The notes: a model not told the origin generated them from the sequence alone. 64,000 nt of DNA from Sambucus nigra (GCA_949130495.1 OX422215.1:68029244-68093243); one strand, 5' to 3'. Shown: positions 1 to 12,800, counted from the first letter of the stretch. Translations and numbers: made by a program.

Positions 1-489
1 TCACACACTGTATTATCTCCTACATATAATATTTGCTACCATATTATACGTACCTTTACTAACATCCACACATATATCATACGTGTATCCATCCTTCCGA
101 GTATACCCTCACCGGATGATTTCCTCTAAATTGCTATCGCACTAGGTGTGCTTACAAAACCTAGTTTCCCAAGTTGGAATCGCTCACCAACCTGGCCCAA
201 AATATAAACGTAGTGGAGGCGGTCATATTCCTTCCCTGAAAGTGAGATAAATCCCTCACCCATATATACCGGACGCTATGACCTGGGGATATACTCACCC
301 TACTCCTCAAGCTAGGGGATTCACCCACATCGTGCAACCTCCCTTGATAGCATTAGAGTATTTAAATTAAATAAATATCTAGTCACTTGTATTTAATATC
401 ACACACAATATAAACACGTATATATATATACTATCATTGAACCGTATATATATAATATAAACCCCGGCTTTACCGTGTACTCAAAATAT

Positions 490-1300
490 CCCGTACACTG
501 CCCGAAGTTTCCTGAGTCTGTTGCCCGACTCAACGTAATTAATTTTCTCACTTAATAATTTAGCGTCTTTCCGAGTCTATAGTCCGACTCTAATATATTT
601 AAGTCATACCTCAATTTATATAATATTTTTCCCGAGTCTATGGTTCGACTCCAATTAAATTAATTAACACACTTATTAATTTAATACCTCCCCGAGTCTA
701 TCGTCCGACTCTAATTAAATTAATTATCACATTTATTAATTTAATCCTACCCGATTCTACAATCCGACTCTAATTAAATTAATTATCTCATTTATTAATT
801 TAATCCTACCCGAGTCTGCAATCCGACTCTAATTAAATTAATTATCACATTTATTAATTTAATCCTACCCGAGTCTACAATCCGACTCTAATTAAATTAA
901 TTATCACGCTTATTAATTTAATAACTTGGTGTCACCCAACCATTATGCCCGGACTCTCTCACTTGGCCCGTACCTCAACATTTCCCGAGTCTATGTTCCG
1001 ACTCCAAACTAATTACTTTCTCTCAATAATTAACTTAATAATTAAATGTCACTTAACCAACATACCCGGACTCCCTCACTTGGTCCAATTTACATCTCAT
1101 AATATCATACTCAAATTTTCGCCTACAATGTGTCACACATTTATTTCTATAATTTTCCCAATTATATTTACCTATAATTATTAACATACCCGGACTCACC
1201 CACTTGGTCCATAATTAAATATTTCGCCTAAACTCCTTTAATAATGTAGTGTCACCCAATTACAATACCCGAATATCATTCCTTGGCCCAATATCGATAA
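490..1300. repeat. ~60-bp AT-rich minisatellite inside the minus-strand LTR
   Basis: Units follow the pattern CCCGAGTCTA, then TCCGACTCTAATTAAATTAA, then a TTATTAATTTAATC-type stretch. Starts near 692, 749, 808 and 868 give spacings of 57-60 bp. Units decay toward both ends, and by about 1050-1270 only CCCGGACTC-like cores remain. The repeat is absent from the related LTRs at 40373 and 48279, so it is specific to this LTR copy or subfamily. Confidence 0.75.
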
Positions 1301-1492
1301 TTGAATTATTTCTCCAAATTCGTTCATCTCCTGACATACCGTTCACACCCTCCTAAACCCAATTATGTCACCCTATAATTGTTAAGGAAATATGTGTCCC
1401 ATATAAATTTCTCACCAAATAAAATTAAGGGAATTAAAACTTAAATAAATCCTCATTATAAACAACCTGGCCAAACTGCCCAAAATTTCCCA

Positions 1493-1531
1493 TCGTCGAT
1501 CGATCGATGGCCCCCGATCGATCGATCGATC
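1493..1531. repeat. GATCGATC cluster in LTR
   Basis: Two blocks of overlapping GATC/TCGA tetranucleotides (TCGATCGATCGATGG and CCGATCGATCGATCGATCCC) lie about 1.1 kb from the LTR start. The other two Tekay-like LTRs have a similar cluster at the same relative position. Confidence 0.85.
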
Positions 1532-2467
1532 CCTTCGTGACAGCTCTTCTTCCCCACGAAAATTTCCACCATTAACGAGCTTTAAGGTTTATTTTCCTCA
1601 AAAACCAACCTCAAATCAGCATTTTAATCATCTTATATCATTACTCATGAACTAAAAATATCATCTAAACCTTTTAACATCATTAACACTATGAATCTTG
1701 ACCCACTCAAGAACACAAAATTTCTAGGGTACAGTCCCAATTTAAAATTTAAATTTCATCCTTTTATATTCCGATTTTTCTCATTCAAACTAGATAATCA
1801 TACTAAGAATTATATATCACAACTAATTCTTTCCTTAAATTCCATTCAATGGTTCCATTAACAAAAATCCCTTTTTGTACCCATTTATCCCCAAAACGAA
1901 TTTTAGTATACACATCACTAAAATATGAATTGGATATCACGCTTTAGGAGTAAAAACAGTTAAACACTTGCCTGAAATCGTTCGTAGGGTCTGATCCGTT
2001 GTCGTAGCCCCTTGATTTTGCTCCAAAATCCCCAATTTGGCTTTTGATCGTTCTTCCCCAATCTCCCTCTCAAACCCTAGGTTAGAATTGTGTTGGCTGC
2101 TCATTTTCCTTTTCTTAGGTTTAGGTTTAAAAACACAAGTCCCGTTTTTAGCCTAATGGGATAAATTAAAATAGCCCAAATCACCTCGTGTGGGCCCGGT
2201 TATGTCCAAAAATGCCCCGAGACCCAATTACTACCCTCGGGCACTCTTTTCTGACTATCTCGACCCATCCGGACTCAACCGCGCACTCAGAATTGGCGTT
2301 CGAATTAATTTATAAAAATCCTTATCTCACACCCAATTTAGTCTATACCGACTCCCGGCTGAGATAAGTGTATACCTCATCATTAATACCCAAAATGACG
2401 TAATTAACTTATTACTGTTCACTTAGTAAATAAATTTTCGTAAATATTAACCATTCACTCCCCGATT

Positions 2468-2469
<2 letters not shown>

Positions 2470-2527
<58 letters not shown>
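2470..2527. repeat. (TA)n microsatellite
   Basis: An uninterrupted TA dinucleotide tract of nearly 60 bp near the 5' end of the minus-strand LTR. Confidence 0.95.
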
Positions 2528-2529
<2 letters not shown>

Positions 2530-2644
2530 CCATAATTAATTCAATTAAAATTACAACACACAAGTAATTTAAAATTCTCGAATTAATTAAATATTAAATG
2601 CACAAAAATACGGGGTGTTACAGGAACATATGCCAAAATAAGAG

Positions 2645-2960
2645 GTGAGGAGGTTCAATCCTTGTGTAGGAGGAGTGATCGAGGAACCTGACGAGTTTGA
2701 GGATAAATTACCATTTGGGAACCCTAAAAAGGTGAAACTCGTAAATATACAATACGAGCAAACAACTCGTTATGTCTTTGAATCGCAAGATGAAGTCGAA
2801 GAGTGGAGAGAGAGTGTGAGTGTCAACTCAATTATTTTTCTTTGATTATATGTATTTTATATTTTGTGATCTAAACTCTATAATTTACTAATAGGAAGTC
2901 CGAGAATGAAATTGCTCGAAATCAAATGAGAAATTGCATGACAACTGATTTAAGGGCATG
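2645..2960 (+). pseudogene. Possible transposase fragment of CACTA-1
   Basis: An open stretch (about 66 codons from 2645) encodes a charged peptide containing NPCVGGVIEEPDEFEDKLPF and ends near a GT-like junction. A second stretch at 2894-2975 (KSENEIARNQMRNC) may be the next exon. I cannot place either on a named domain. Position and strand, directly upstream of recognisable CACTA transposase sequence, suggest they belong to the same gene. They could instead be a short captured sequence. Confidence 0.4.
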
Positions 2961-3084
2961 TGTATCAAAAGAGGTAATTTTCACTTCTTATGTGTCTGGT
3001 TATTTATTCGTGTGTGATAAAAACATGTCCTAATAAAAATTCATTAATAAATGCATATTTTAAAAAAAAGGTGGTGTCTCTTCG

Positions 3085-3670
3085 AGGCTTGAACACCTAG
3101 CAAAATGCCCTAGTTTTCTTACGAATGGGTTTAAGAAATTCTGCACCAATGGTTTTAATTTCATTTCATATCCATAGGAAGAAAATATTTAGACGCAAAA
3201 TAGTGGAATATCAATTTATGCCTTGACCACCTGTTTCACTGGCAAATGCGATAAAAATTCAAAGAATGTTGGGTTAACCTATTAAGGGATAATCCAACAA
3301 ATCCTAGAACTTGATTACTTAGATTTCACAAAAATCGTATTCTATTGTGATTGGGTAAAGGTGGAGGATACTATGAATGTTTGCAAAGTTGATCCTCACT
3401 CCAAGCTTATTATGGTAGATTTATCAAAGCTGGAGAGTAAATATCAAATAGTCGACGAGCCTTTTATTTCTTCCTTTAAGACCGTAAGAAGGTATTCCAC
3501 TCGAAGTGCAGAAATGATAGGAATTTGTATATTGTTGTGCATGCACCAAAGGGTATGACTACTCAAGTGGGTGAATTAAAGGCTCCAAAAGAGTTCTAGT
3601 CAGCACTTGATGACAATCCTAATTTGAATGATCTTTTAGTTAATTTAGTGGAAGATTTAGTATCAAAATA
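3085..3670 (+). pseudogene. CACTA transposase C-terminal relic (DUF4216-like)
   Basis: Fragments in shifting frames follow the order seen in plant En/Spm transposases: LEHLAKCPSFLTNGF, then an NSGISIYALTTCF block (the family's TQNSGV region), then LELDYLDFTKIVFYCDWV, VDPHSKLIMVDLSKL, DEPFISSF, and in another frame CRNDRNLYIVVHAPKG. The DYxxFxxxVFxCDWV and following blocks correspond to the DUF4216 region. At least one frameshift (near 3490) and several stops show it is inactive. It would have encoded part of the nuclear transposase that binds and cuts the element ends. It reads toward the right terminus, just upstream of tandem array A. Confidence 0.75.
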
Positions 3671-3960
3671 TTATTCTATCCTTTTCAATTTTATTTGTAT
3701 CCTATTATGATATTGACAATGTATTAGCGCTTTACTTTAATGTATGAATGTTTAATATGATTTGTATCCTATTATGATATCCTTGTCAATCTTATCTTTA
3801 TATGATAGAAGGAGTACGGGATAATTATTGGTTTTGTCTCGTTTGGCTATTAGATAATTTTTGGTTGTTAGTTTGTTGTTGGATAGTATGTTAGAAGGAC
3901 TACGGGATAATTATTGGTTTTGTTTAGTTTAGTTGTTGGATAATTATTGGTTGTTGATTT
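3671..3960. other. CACTA-1 spacer between transposase relic and array
   Basis: AT-rich, non-coding. It contains a short direct repeat (GGATAATTATTGGTT with variants near 3818-3870 and 3905-3955). Nothing else was recognised. Confidence 0.6.
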
Positions 3961-5195
3961 GTAAAACATGTTGTCAATTGGTAAAAACATAAAATAGCCA
4001 GAAAACGGCCCCGTAAGAGGCACGAATAGCCCGCACAGGACCAATGTAACCCGCAAGAATTGTCTGCGTAGTCACGGGAATCCTGGTTTGAGAATATGAT
4101 GAAAATTTGTAAATTGTTAGACTTAAACTTAAAAACATACCGCCAAAGGGTGAAAACGTAAAACAACCACAAAATGGCCCCGTAAGAGGCACGAACACCC
4201 CGAACGGGACCAATGTAACCTGCGGGAACTGATCGGATAGTCACGGGACTCTCGGTTCATGATTATGATGAAATTTGAAACCAGTTAGACTCAAGCTAAA
4301 AACATGAAGGGTGAAAATGTAAAACATCCATAAAACTACCCCATAAGAGGCACGAATACCCCGCACGTGACCAATGTAACCCACAGGAACCGACTGCATA
4401 GTCATGAGACTCCCGATTATAGAACACGATTCAAATTTGCAAAATGTTAGACTTAGGCTTAAAAACATGTCGTCAAAAAGTGAAAACATAAAATACGAAC
4501 ACCCTACACGGGACAAATGTAACTCGGGGGAACCGACCGCGTAGTCACGGGACTCCTGGTTTGAGAACACGATAAAAATTTGCAAACTATTAAACTTAGG
4601 CTTAAAAATATGTCGTCACAAGGTGAAAATATTAAACATCCACAAAACATCCCCGTAGGAGGCACGGACACCCCGAGCGAGACCAATGTAACCCGCAAGA
4701 ACCGACCACATAGTCGCGGGACTCCCGATTTAAAAACACAACGAAAATTTTCAAACTGTTCGACTTAGGCTTAAAAACATATCGTCAAAGGGTAAAAATG
4801 TAAAATAGTAATAAAACACCCTCGTAAAATTCACGAACACCCCTCACGGGACCAATGTAACCCATAGGAGCCGATCATGTAGTCATGGGACTCCCAATTT
4901 GAGAACACGAATAAAATTTGCAAACTATTAGCCTTATGGTTAAAAATATATCATAAAAGGGTAAAAACATAAAACAACCACAATATGGTCTCATAAGAGG
5001 CATGAACACCCCTCACGGGACTAGTGTAACCCGCATGAACTGACCAGGTAGTCACATGACTCTCGGTTTGAGAACACAACAAAAATTTACAAATTGTTAG
5101 ACTTAGGCTTAAAAACATATCGTTAAATGGTGAAAACATAAAACAACCATAAAACGGCCCCGTAGGAGGCACGAACACCCCGCACGGGATCAATG
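3960..5195 (+). repeat. Tandem array A, ~169-bp satellite-like unit, about 7 copies
   Basis: The landmark CCCCGTA(A/G)GAGGCACGAA recurs at 4013, 4182, 4343, 4655, 4824, 4993 and 5162. Spacing is 169 bp apart from one 161-bp step and one 312-bp step, where a unit is shortened. Each unit also contains GTGAAAACATAAAAC, GGGACCAATGTAACCCGC and GTAGTCACGGGACTC-type blocks. The unit is clearly homologous to the arrays inside CACTA-2 (20520-21394 and 26804-28713), which have the same block order at roughly three-quarters identity by eye. It lies between the transposase relic and the right end of CACTA-1. Confidence 0.92.
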
Positions 5196-5704
5196 TAATG
5201 GACTTGGACCATGAAAAAAATGTTGAATGTTTTTTTATTATTAAAAATAGTCATGGATTTGGACGTGACTATTTTTTATTTTAAAATAAAAATTGCTAGA
5301 GATTTAGACCGTGACCATTTTATTTTTGAAATAAAAATGGTCACGGACAAAATTCATGACCATTGTTATGGGCACAAATGGTTAGGCCACAGATTTGGTC
5401 CGTGACCATTTTTAGTCGTGACCAAGATGGTTATGGTCTAAAACCGTGACTATTGTTTATAATTTTTTATTTTAAAAATTAAATGGTCACGGTCCAAGTT
5501 CATGACCTTGTTTTGTGGGCACAAATGGTTGGGTCACGGACTTGGGTCGTGACCATCTTGGGTCATGACCAAGTATACTGGTTAGGGACTTGGGTCGTGA
5601 CCACCAAAAATGGTCACACCCAAAATGGTCACGGACCAAATTCGCGACCCACCTTCAATGGTCACGGCCCAAGTCCGTGACCAGTCACTGGATTTGTTGT
5701 AGTG
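5196..5704. repeat. CACTA-1 right subterminal repeat region and terminal inverted repeat
   Basis: Dense direct and inverted copies of a GGTCACGGACC / GGTCCGTGACC motif (for example near 5340, 5397, 5489, 5534, 5627, 5657 and 5677) end in CAGTCACTGGATTTGTTGTAGTG. Subterminal repeats of this kind bind the transposase or accessory protein in characterised En/Spm elements. A binding role here is inferred from position only. Confidence 0.85.
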
Positions 5705-5759
5705 TATATCCTGTCATAAATACATTTTAATTTTTATTTAAAATAGAAATAGCATTTAA

Positions 5760-6147
5760 TTCTACATTGTTCTTTGCGGTTGCACCAATAAATGTGTGAC
5801 ATGGTGAAAAGTTTATAAAGTTCAAAGGGGTTGATTTCAAACGTTGGCAACATGAGATGTTGTTTAACTTGACAACTTTGAATATGGTTAAATTCCTTAA
5901 TGAAGAAGCACCAACTTTGAAAGAAGGAGAAAATGACAAGCAACTAATTGTTGCAGTGGATGCATGGAAAAATGTTGATATCCTATGCAAGATTATATCC
6001 TTAACAATATGGAAAGTACATTATATAATGTGTATATCCCTATCAAAATAGCAAAAGAAGTATGGGAGTCTTTAGATAAAATTACAAAATGAAAGATGTG
6101 AGAATTAAGAAATTCGTTGTGAGTAAATTTTTGGATTTTAAAATGCA
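5760..6147 (+). pseudogene. Ty1/copia gag fragment (UBN2 domain)
   Basis: Conceptual translation gives KFKGVDFKRWQHEMLFNLTT, then EEAPTLKEGENDKQLIVAVD and, after a frame change near 5990, NNMESTLYNVYIPIKIAKEV and KKFVVSKFLDFKM. This matches the conserved N-terminal gag region of plant copia elements (RWQ..MLFYLTTLN, LKE, AVDAW, YILN.L...LYNVY). Gag forms the virus-like particle. The reading frame is broken by the frame change and stops, and similarity ends abruptly after the FLDFKM block at about 6147, where unrelated DNA begins. Confidence 0.8.
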
Positions 6148-9100
6148 CTAAGACACTTTTCTAAATTAATCTACATCACTAAAAAATGAATCGTTGTAAA
6201 AGTGTTCTTCCATTTAGTTTTACAACATCTCTGTAATTAACTCACTTAAATAAATTTTATTTGATTATTTGTAGAACATTTTAAATTAAAAGAAACTTAA
6301 AATATAACTCCTGCACTGACGTTTATCCCTCCTAAAGACAACCGTTCCTTATTTTGTTGCTCGTTCTCTGCTCACGTCTCTTTCCACCCGTTCTCCTCTC
6401 ATGTCACTTTCTCCTCAACAAAAGCCTTAACATCCTTGTCCTCTACATAAATCCTACACAGAACTGTTACGTCCTCTTTCTCCTCTCCGTAGCTTTCCTA
6501 GATCACCTCATCTCTGCAAGAACCAAACGGGAAATCGCATTAGGTGTGTTTTCCAACCCCAGTTCTGTTTGTTCAATTTCCATTTAAACCCTAGGTAAAT
6601 AGAAGAAACTTAAATTCATCTCTTGTTATTATATGTGTTTGCAGACCCACAGTTAACTGGCATACTAATTTTACATTAAAATTTGAAGACAAAGTAAGGT
6701 TAAGAAGTCCCAACATAATTATAGTTTAGAACCACGACCCAAATTCAGTACATAAAATTAAAGCTTCAGCAGCATTTCAACTCATTAATAAGGTACATTC
6801 TTTACCCATAATAATCCCTAGTTCTTCAATAATGGAAAGATCATCTTCGATGTTCAGTTAATATTCGTTCCCTAACAATAAAGATTCAATCATTTGTGTT
6901 GTAATGTAGTATAAATATACCATCACTCTTTCTTTATGTCTAGTATAACTATTTCTTTTGGCATGCCTTATGTTTGACAAAATTGCCCAAACTAACTGCT
7001 AAATAAATTTTATCTACTCAATGTGATTAAAAAGTAAATAAAGAAAGAATTTTTCGAGGTCCTTGTACTAGGGTTAGTTTAGTGTTCAATGCAAGACACT
7101 TTATTGTTATATAACTATAAATGTGCAATTAAAACCATCTTTAATGGTTAAATTTTTAATATGCTAATATAATTCTGTTACATTGTTATATTTGACTATT
7201 AGTATATGTAATATGCCTCCCTCACATTATAATATAAATTTGTTACATTGTTGTATTTGACTGTGATAATAAGGTATAACTGTATCTACAATTACAACTA
7301 TAATAAATTAATCTCACAGTGTTATATTTGGTTAAATTAACCACACTACATAAGTGCTATTATAACATATGTATAAGCTTAAAAAACTGAAATATGTTAC
7401 TCTCTGCAACCAAAAGAACTCATCAAATGATAAAATTTAATTTTACACCATCCATTACTTGTTCATCATAGTTCTACAGAATTTAAACCCTCTTCTACAC
7501 AGTTCAGTCCCTGTTTAGCACATTATAAATCTACACAGTTCGGTCCGTGTTTAGCCCCAAGTTTAAACTTAGCAATTCCGAGATATCAAATCAAATGTGA
7601 GAAAATTCAAGTTTTCAAACTGAGTGCATGCATGAATATTCAACCTTTTAGTTATGGATTCATGAAGAAATATCCAAAAAAAATATGAGAAAATCCTTTA
7701 TTCAAATCAAAGAGCACTAAAAATAATTAAAGAGACCATCAAATAAAATAAAAAATACCAACGAGAAATCCTAAATTCTTATATGCAAATCATCAAACAT
7801 CTTATGTTATTTCATTTAAATCCATTGCACAATTAACTTTACAAATAAAAAATTCAAAAAAATATAAAAATTAACAATAAATCAAAGTTAGCTCTAATAA
7901 GGAGCCAAATCATACCATGTAATTGAAAATGTCCTTACTATTTCTTTATCTCCTCTCATTTTCTGAAGCACACACTATATGAAGAGTAAAAAGAAAACAA
8001 AGGAAAATAAGAGAAACAACACAAACTGGATAGTAATTTTGGTTCCAATTAAATCTTAGAAAGAATGAATTGTTCCATTCTGTAAGAAACTCCAATACCA
8101 TAGTCTGTCAGCTAAAAAGAAGGAAGTTCCTAATAAATATACCACTATTTAATTGTTCCACTCTTAAAAAAATTCCAATATAATAGCCTAGCAATGAAAG
8201 TGTGAAGTTCCTAATATTTCAAACTCCCAAGTCGAAACAACCATTCTAATCTTATGGAGAATTTTTCAACACCCAAAAAATCCATTGAGGTTGAAGGCTT
8301 ATAAAGTTTAATCCTTAATTAAGACATATCTAAGAATCAGTTCACATTCTTTGAACTAAACACATCATATATGTGATCAAAATTATGGTTTTAACAAATG
8401 AAAAAATAAAGATAAAAGATGTTACCATGGATAAGTCTGAGAGAATACCAATTTCATGGTTGAATCTATAAAATAAAGCATGAAAGATAAATTAGATATA
8501 TGAAGTATATAATGGAGTAGAGGGTTATAAATAATGCAACAAGTGTAGTTTATACTTAGATGAATTTAAATCGAGCTGATGTAACTCACAAAATTGAAAA
8601 GCTCTTGGATTCTTTATATCTCCTAGTGATACACTAAAGAAGGTAGTGGTGAGTGAAAGATGTACACACTTCTAGATTTTGTGATTAAACTATCGAGTCA
8701 GAGGTTTTAGAGTAGTTGTCGAATTAGAAATTAAATTCTAAATGGTTGAGGTACGATCTGAAGCTTCAGAAGAGTAGGTTATTTTATAAGCATTAATTAC
8801 TTCAAATAACGATACAAATTAAATGCATCACTCTTAAAATTATCATCTCAATTGTTACATAAACAAAGATTGGTAACAGCATATTCATTTTCACAAAAAA
8901 ATTTAAAATAAACACATATAGGTGAAAATAATAATCCTAAAACCCTAGAAACAAACAGTTATGAGAAAAATATCACATGAACATCTATTTCCATAAACAG
9001 GGAAAACAAATTCTCTTTAAGTAAACTTTTGATACACGGTCAACAATCTCAAATGCATTATGCTAATTCATATGGATAGATCTAATCAAGGGTGAAAACT

Positions 9101-9690
9101 TAGGCATACATTCATAGTAAAACCAATTACGTGTACAACATTAGCTTCATATGCCAAGGCTCCGATGAAGTTTTCAGTGTGAGATAACTTCAAATTTTGC
9201 AAATCCAACCAAAATAACCCTTAATTGCTTTGTTTTTTACATCACTTAAACTATAAGGAATATTGAATTGATCGAATATCCAAATGAAGAAATTACCTCA
9301 AAATTCTAATAGTATTTCACTTTATTAAAGCAAAAAATTATGATACTCTCCAACAACTTGTTATATATTGCCTTTAATATCTGGTGCCCTCTTCTACAAT
9401 GACAATAAATGAATCAAAAAGTCACAAATTAAATGAATAATAGTAACCTTAAGTCTCAAAAAGAATAACTAAGTTCCCATGGAAATCTGAGAACAAATGG
9501 TTTTCACAATTACATAAAGTAGCAAATGAGATGGGCAACTATCTAATCCATGTAGTAAATGAGATATCTTTTGTCACTTGATGGGAAGATGGAAATTTGT
9601 TATTTTGGCAATAATATAGCAAAACTTAGCAGATGAGCGGATGTACACAAACATAATCCCACACAAACCAATGTCACTGAAGTTGAGAAC
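6148..9690. other. ~3.5-kb unidentified AT-rich insertion within copia gag-pol
   Basis: Copia similarity stops near 6147 and resumes near 9690-9740, so this block replaces the second half of gag and probably arrived as an insertion. It begins CACTAAGACACTTTTC, but I cannot find the matching inverted terminus at the right edge. It has no recognisable coding region. Two weak internal duplications are visible: CTACACAGTTC..GTCC.TGTTTAG at 7494 and 7531, and a ~60-bp pair at 8069 and 8154 ending GAAGTTCCTAAT. A hairpin-like GTTGTAAAAGTG / TTTTACAAC pair lies at 6195-6230. Identity unknown. Confidence 0.5.
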
Positions 9691-12600
9691 CTTTTTAACG
9701 ATATTAATGATATGAGTCTTTCGGTCATAGTTTTTTAAGTCAACATGGTGGAAAATACTAGAGACATAGGTGGACACTACGGCCACTCATCACATATATT
9801 TCGTCAAAAATATGTTTACTTCCTACCACAACTCTGATCACGAGGAGTAACTTTTCATAGAAAACTATCCGACTTCGAAGGTTGAATGGAAAGGGAAAGT
9901 TATACTCCAAATGACTTCAAAAAAGAAACTTACTCTCAACGATATGCTTAATGCCGCAGACATTCGAAAGAACTTGGTTCGGGATCATTGGTTAGTAAGA
10001 AGGGATTTAACTTGTACTTGAATCTGACAAATTTGTACTCACTAAGAGTGGTATGTATGTGAGGAAAGGATATTTGAGCGATGGACTCTTCAAACTCAAT
10101 GTAATGTCAGTAATGCTTATTAATAATAAGAAGACCATATCTTCGGCTTATTTTCTTGAGTCTTATAACATATTGCATGGTAGATTAGGTTATGTTAAGT
10201 ATGATACCATTCATTGATTAATTAATTTATACTTAATACCAAAATTTAGTATTGACTCAAATCACAAGCATGAACCGAGTGTGGAATTAAAGTTAACTAA
10301 AGCTCCTTTTAAAACTACTAAATGAAGTACAACCATCTTAAGTTATTTCATAGTGATATATGTGATTTGAAATTTGTACAAAAAAGAAGTGGGAAAAGGT
10401 ATTTTATTACTTTTATTGATGATTGCACAATATATTGTTATGTGTACTTGATTATAAGCAAGGATGAGGCGATAAATGTTTTCGAACATTGTAAAACAGA
10501 AGTTGAGAATCAACTCAGCAAAAAGATTAAAGTAGTTAGGAGTGATAGAGGAGGTGAATATAATTCCCCTTTTGAGAAATATTGTTCAAAACACGTAATT
10601 ATTGAACAAACTACCACTCCTTACTCACTTTAATCTAATTGTATTGTGCGACGTAAAAACCGAACTCTAAAAATAATGATGAATGTTATATTGATAAGTT
10701 TGGGAACTTATGGGGGGGGGGGAGCTTTGCTTTATGTAAATTACCTTCTTAATAAAATGCCTCATAAGAAAACACCTAAGATACCGTATGATTTGTGGAA
10801 AGATCGAACACTTTCTTGCAAATACCTCAAAGTGTGGGGGTGTCTTACAAAGATGGTGGTTTCTAATCCTAAAAAGATTAAAATGGGACCAAAAACTGTT
10901 GATTTCACTTTCATTGGTTATGCAATTAATAGTAATGCATATCGATTTCTTGTACACAAATCTAAGTTTCCTAATATACATGCAAATACTATTATTCAAT
11001 CTTGAAATGCATATTTCTTCGAAAATATATTTCCTAATAAAAAGAGTGGTTGATTGAAGTTCTAAGAAAAGAACTTACGACACTACATCTGATAGTCATC
11101 AAGATAATGTAGAAAATGCATATATTGAGAAAGATGATGGCCTCGAACCTAAACACAACAAAAGGAAAAAGATTTCAAAGTCGTTTGGTCTAGATTTTCT
11201 AACTTATATTTAAGAAAGTGAGCCTAGTAACTTCATAGAAGCGACATCAACTTTAGAAGCCCCTTTTCTAAAAATAAGTTGTTAATAGTGAAATTGAATC
11301 TATCATACAAAACCATACATGGGAATTGGTTGATCTTCTACCAGGAAGTAAACCTCTTAGATGCAAGTGGATATTCAAGAGAAAATTAAAAGTTGATGGA
11401 TCAATTGAAAAATACAAAGCTAGACTTTTAGCTAAAGGCTATAGGCAAAAAGAATGAGTGATTACTTTTATATGTACTCACATGTTACCATAATTACGTC
11501 TATTCGAATGTATATAGCTATTGCAACATTACATAGTTTTAAGATACATCAAATGGATATAAAAACTGACTTCTTAAATAGCGAGTTAAATGAAGAGATA
11601 TACATGAAACTACTAAAAGGGTTTAAAGTTCCAGGAAAAGAAAAAAGTGTGTAGATTTGTTAAATCATTTATAAATTAAAACAAGTACCTAAAAATGGCA
11701 TGAGAAATTTGACAACATAATGATTTCAAATGGATTTAAAATAAATGAGTGTGATAAATTTGTTTACATTAAAAATATTAAAAGTAGTTATGTCATCGCT
11801 TATCTCTATGTAGATGATATGCTTATTATTGGAAGTAATAAAGATATCATTAGATCGACTAAGAGAATCTTGTCGAGTAAATTTGATATGAAAGATATGG
11901 GTATTTCTGATGTTATATTAAGAATTAAAATTTCTAAAACATCGGATGGACTTATCTTGTCTCAATCTCATTATATTGAGAAGATACTCGTTAAGTTTGA
12001 TAAAGGTAGTGATAGCATTTCTAAAATACATATTGACCCAAATCTTCATTTATATAAAAAAAAATACTAAAAATGGTATATCTCAATTAAAATACTTTCG
12101 CATCATAGGCAGTTTAATATATGTCATGAACTGCATTAGGCCAGATATTTCTTAGTTAGTTAGAAAATTGAGTAGGTATACACGTACTCCAAGTGAAGAT
12201 CATTGTAAAGACATAATAAGGGTTTTTAGGTATCTAAGATATACCCTTAATAATGGATTATACTACACTAGATATCCAGCTGTACTTGAAGGATATAGTG
12301 ATGCTAATTGGATATTTGTTTCAAAGGATTATAAATCCACAAGTGAATATGTATTTACACTTAGTAGTGTTGTTGTGTTTTGAAAATCCTCAAAATAGAC
12401 TTGTATTTATAGACCCACTATGGAATCCAAATTTATAGCTTTAGATAAAGTCGGAGAAGAAGCAGAATGGCTTTGAAAATTTTTACAAGAAATTTCAATG
12501 TGGACAAAACCTATGCCTGTAATTTGCATACATTGTCATAGTTAATCGAAAATTGGCAGAGCATAGAGTCATATATATAATGGTAAATCTCAATATATAT

Positions 12601-12800
12601 GTCTAAGACATAATACCTTTAAGCAACTACTCTCTAATGGAATTATTTACATTAATTATATTGGCTCTAAGGACAATATAGTGGATCCATTAACTAAAGG
12701 GTTCAATAGAGAGCAAGTGTATAATTTATCGAAGGGAATGGCATTAAATCCTACAAAACAAAGATTTAGCTTGATGGAAACCCTACCTAACTGGCTGGAG
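9690..12800 (+). pseudogene. Ty1/copia pol relic (protease, integrase, RT, RNase H)
   Basis: The polyprotein would cut itself, integrate and reverse-transcribe the element. Visible in order: VNMVENTRD leading into a protease site reading DTTATHHI (family DTGATxHI, so Gly is Thr); GAG pre-integrase HGRLGYVKYDT; integrase from 10322 with LFHSDICDL and VVRSDRGGEY but RRKNRTLK where the family has AERKNRTLK, so the third acidic residue is lost; RT with QMDIKTDFLNSELNEEIYM at about 11550 and intact YVDD at about 11806; RNase H ending ADPLTKG-like DPLTKGFNREQVYNLSKGM at about 12685. Many in-frame stops (for example 9870, 10633, 11005, 11654) and frame changes, plus a G9 run near 10710. Non-functional. 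Confidence 0.85.

Larger units (their letters stand above)
1..2622 (-). mobile_element. Tekay-like Ty3/gypsy LTR, minus strand, truncated by window edge
   Basis: Read on the minus strand, the segment begins TGTAACACCCCGTATTTTTG at 2622, the same start as the complete Tekay-like LTR at 40373 (TGTAATACCCCGTATTTTTA). Further in, the two share a block around 2190-2290 (minus-strand GGTCGAGATAGTCA, then GGGTCTCGGGGC) and a GATCGATC cluster about 1.1 kb from the LTR start. It is therefore a diverged LTR of the same lineage lying in opposite orientation. Its 3' end and internal region lie left of the window. The base order at 2623 (GGAAC, not pyrimidine-rich) suggests this is the outer end of a 5' LTR, with CACTA-1 sequence as the target. 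No coding potential was recognised. Confidence 0.8.
2623..5704 (+). mobile_element. CACTA-1, En/Spm-type DNA transposon remnant (right part)
   Basis: Three consecutive parts identify it: transposase C-terminal relics (about 3085-3670), a 168/169-bp tandem array, and a right terminus that reads CACTACAACAAATCCAGTGA on the minus strand from 5704. CACTA at the very end, followed by dense short subterminal repeats, is diagnostic of the superfamily. The three bases after the end are TAT, a candidate TSD. The left end is not in the window because the minus-strand Tekay-like LTR interrupts the element at 2622. The sequence to the right continues as copia DNA, so CACTA-1 probably landed in that copia element. 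Its TIR differs from that of CACTA-2 after the first eight bases or so. Confidence 0.85.

Noticed and set aside
3960..5195. CRISPR array
   Set aside because: Repeat units are 168-169 bp with no alternating repeat-spacer pattern, and the context is a plant transposon.
10667..10999. Minus-strand 110-codon ORF opposite copia integrase
   Set aside because: It is the shadow of the integrase relic on the plus strand.
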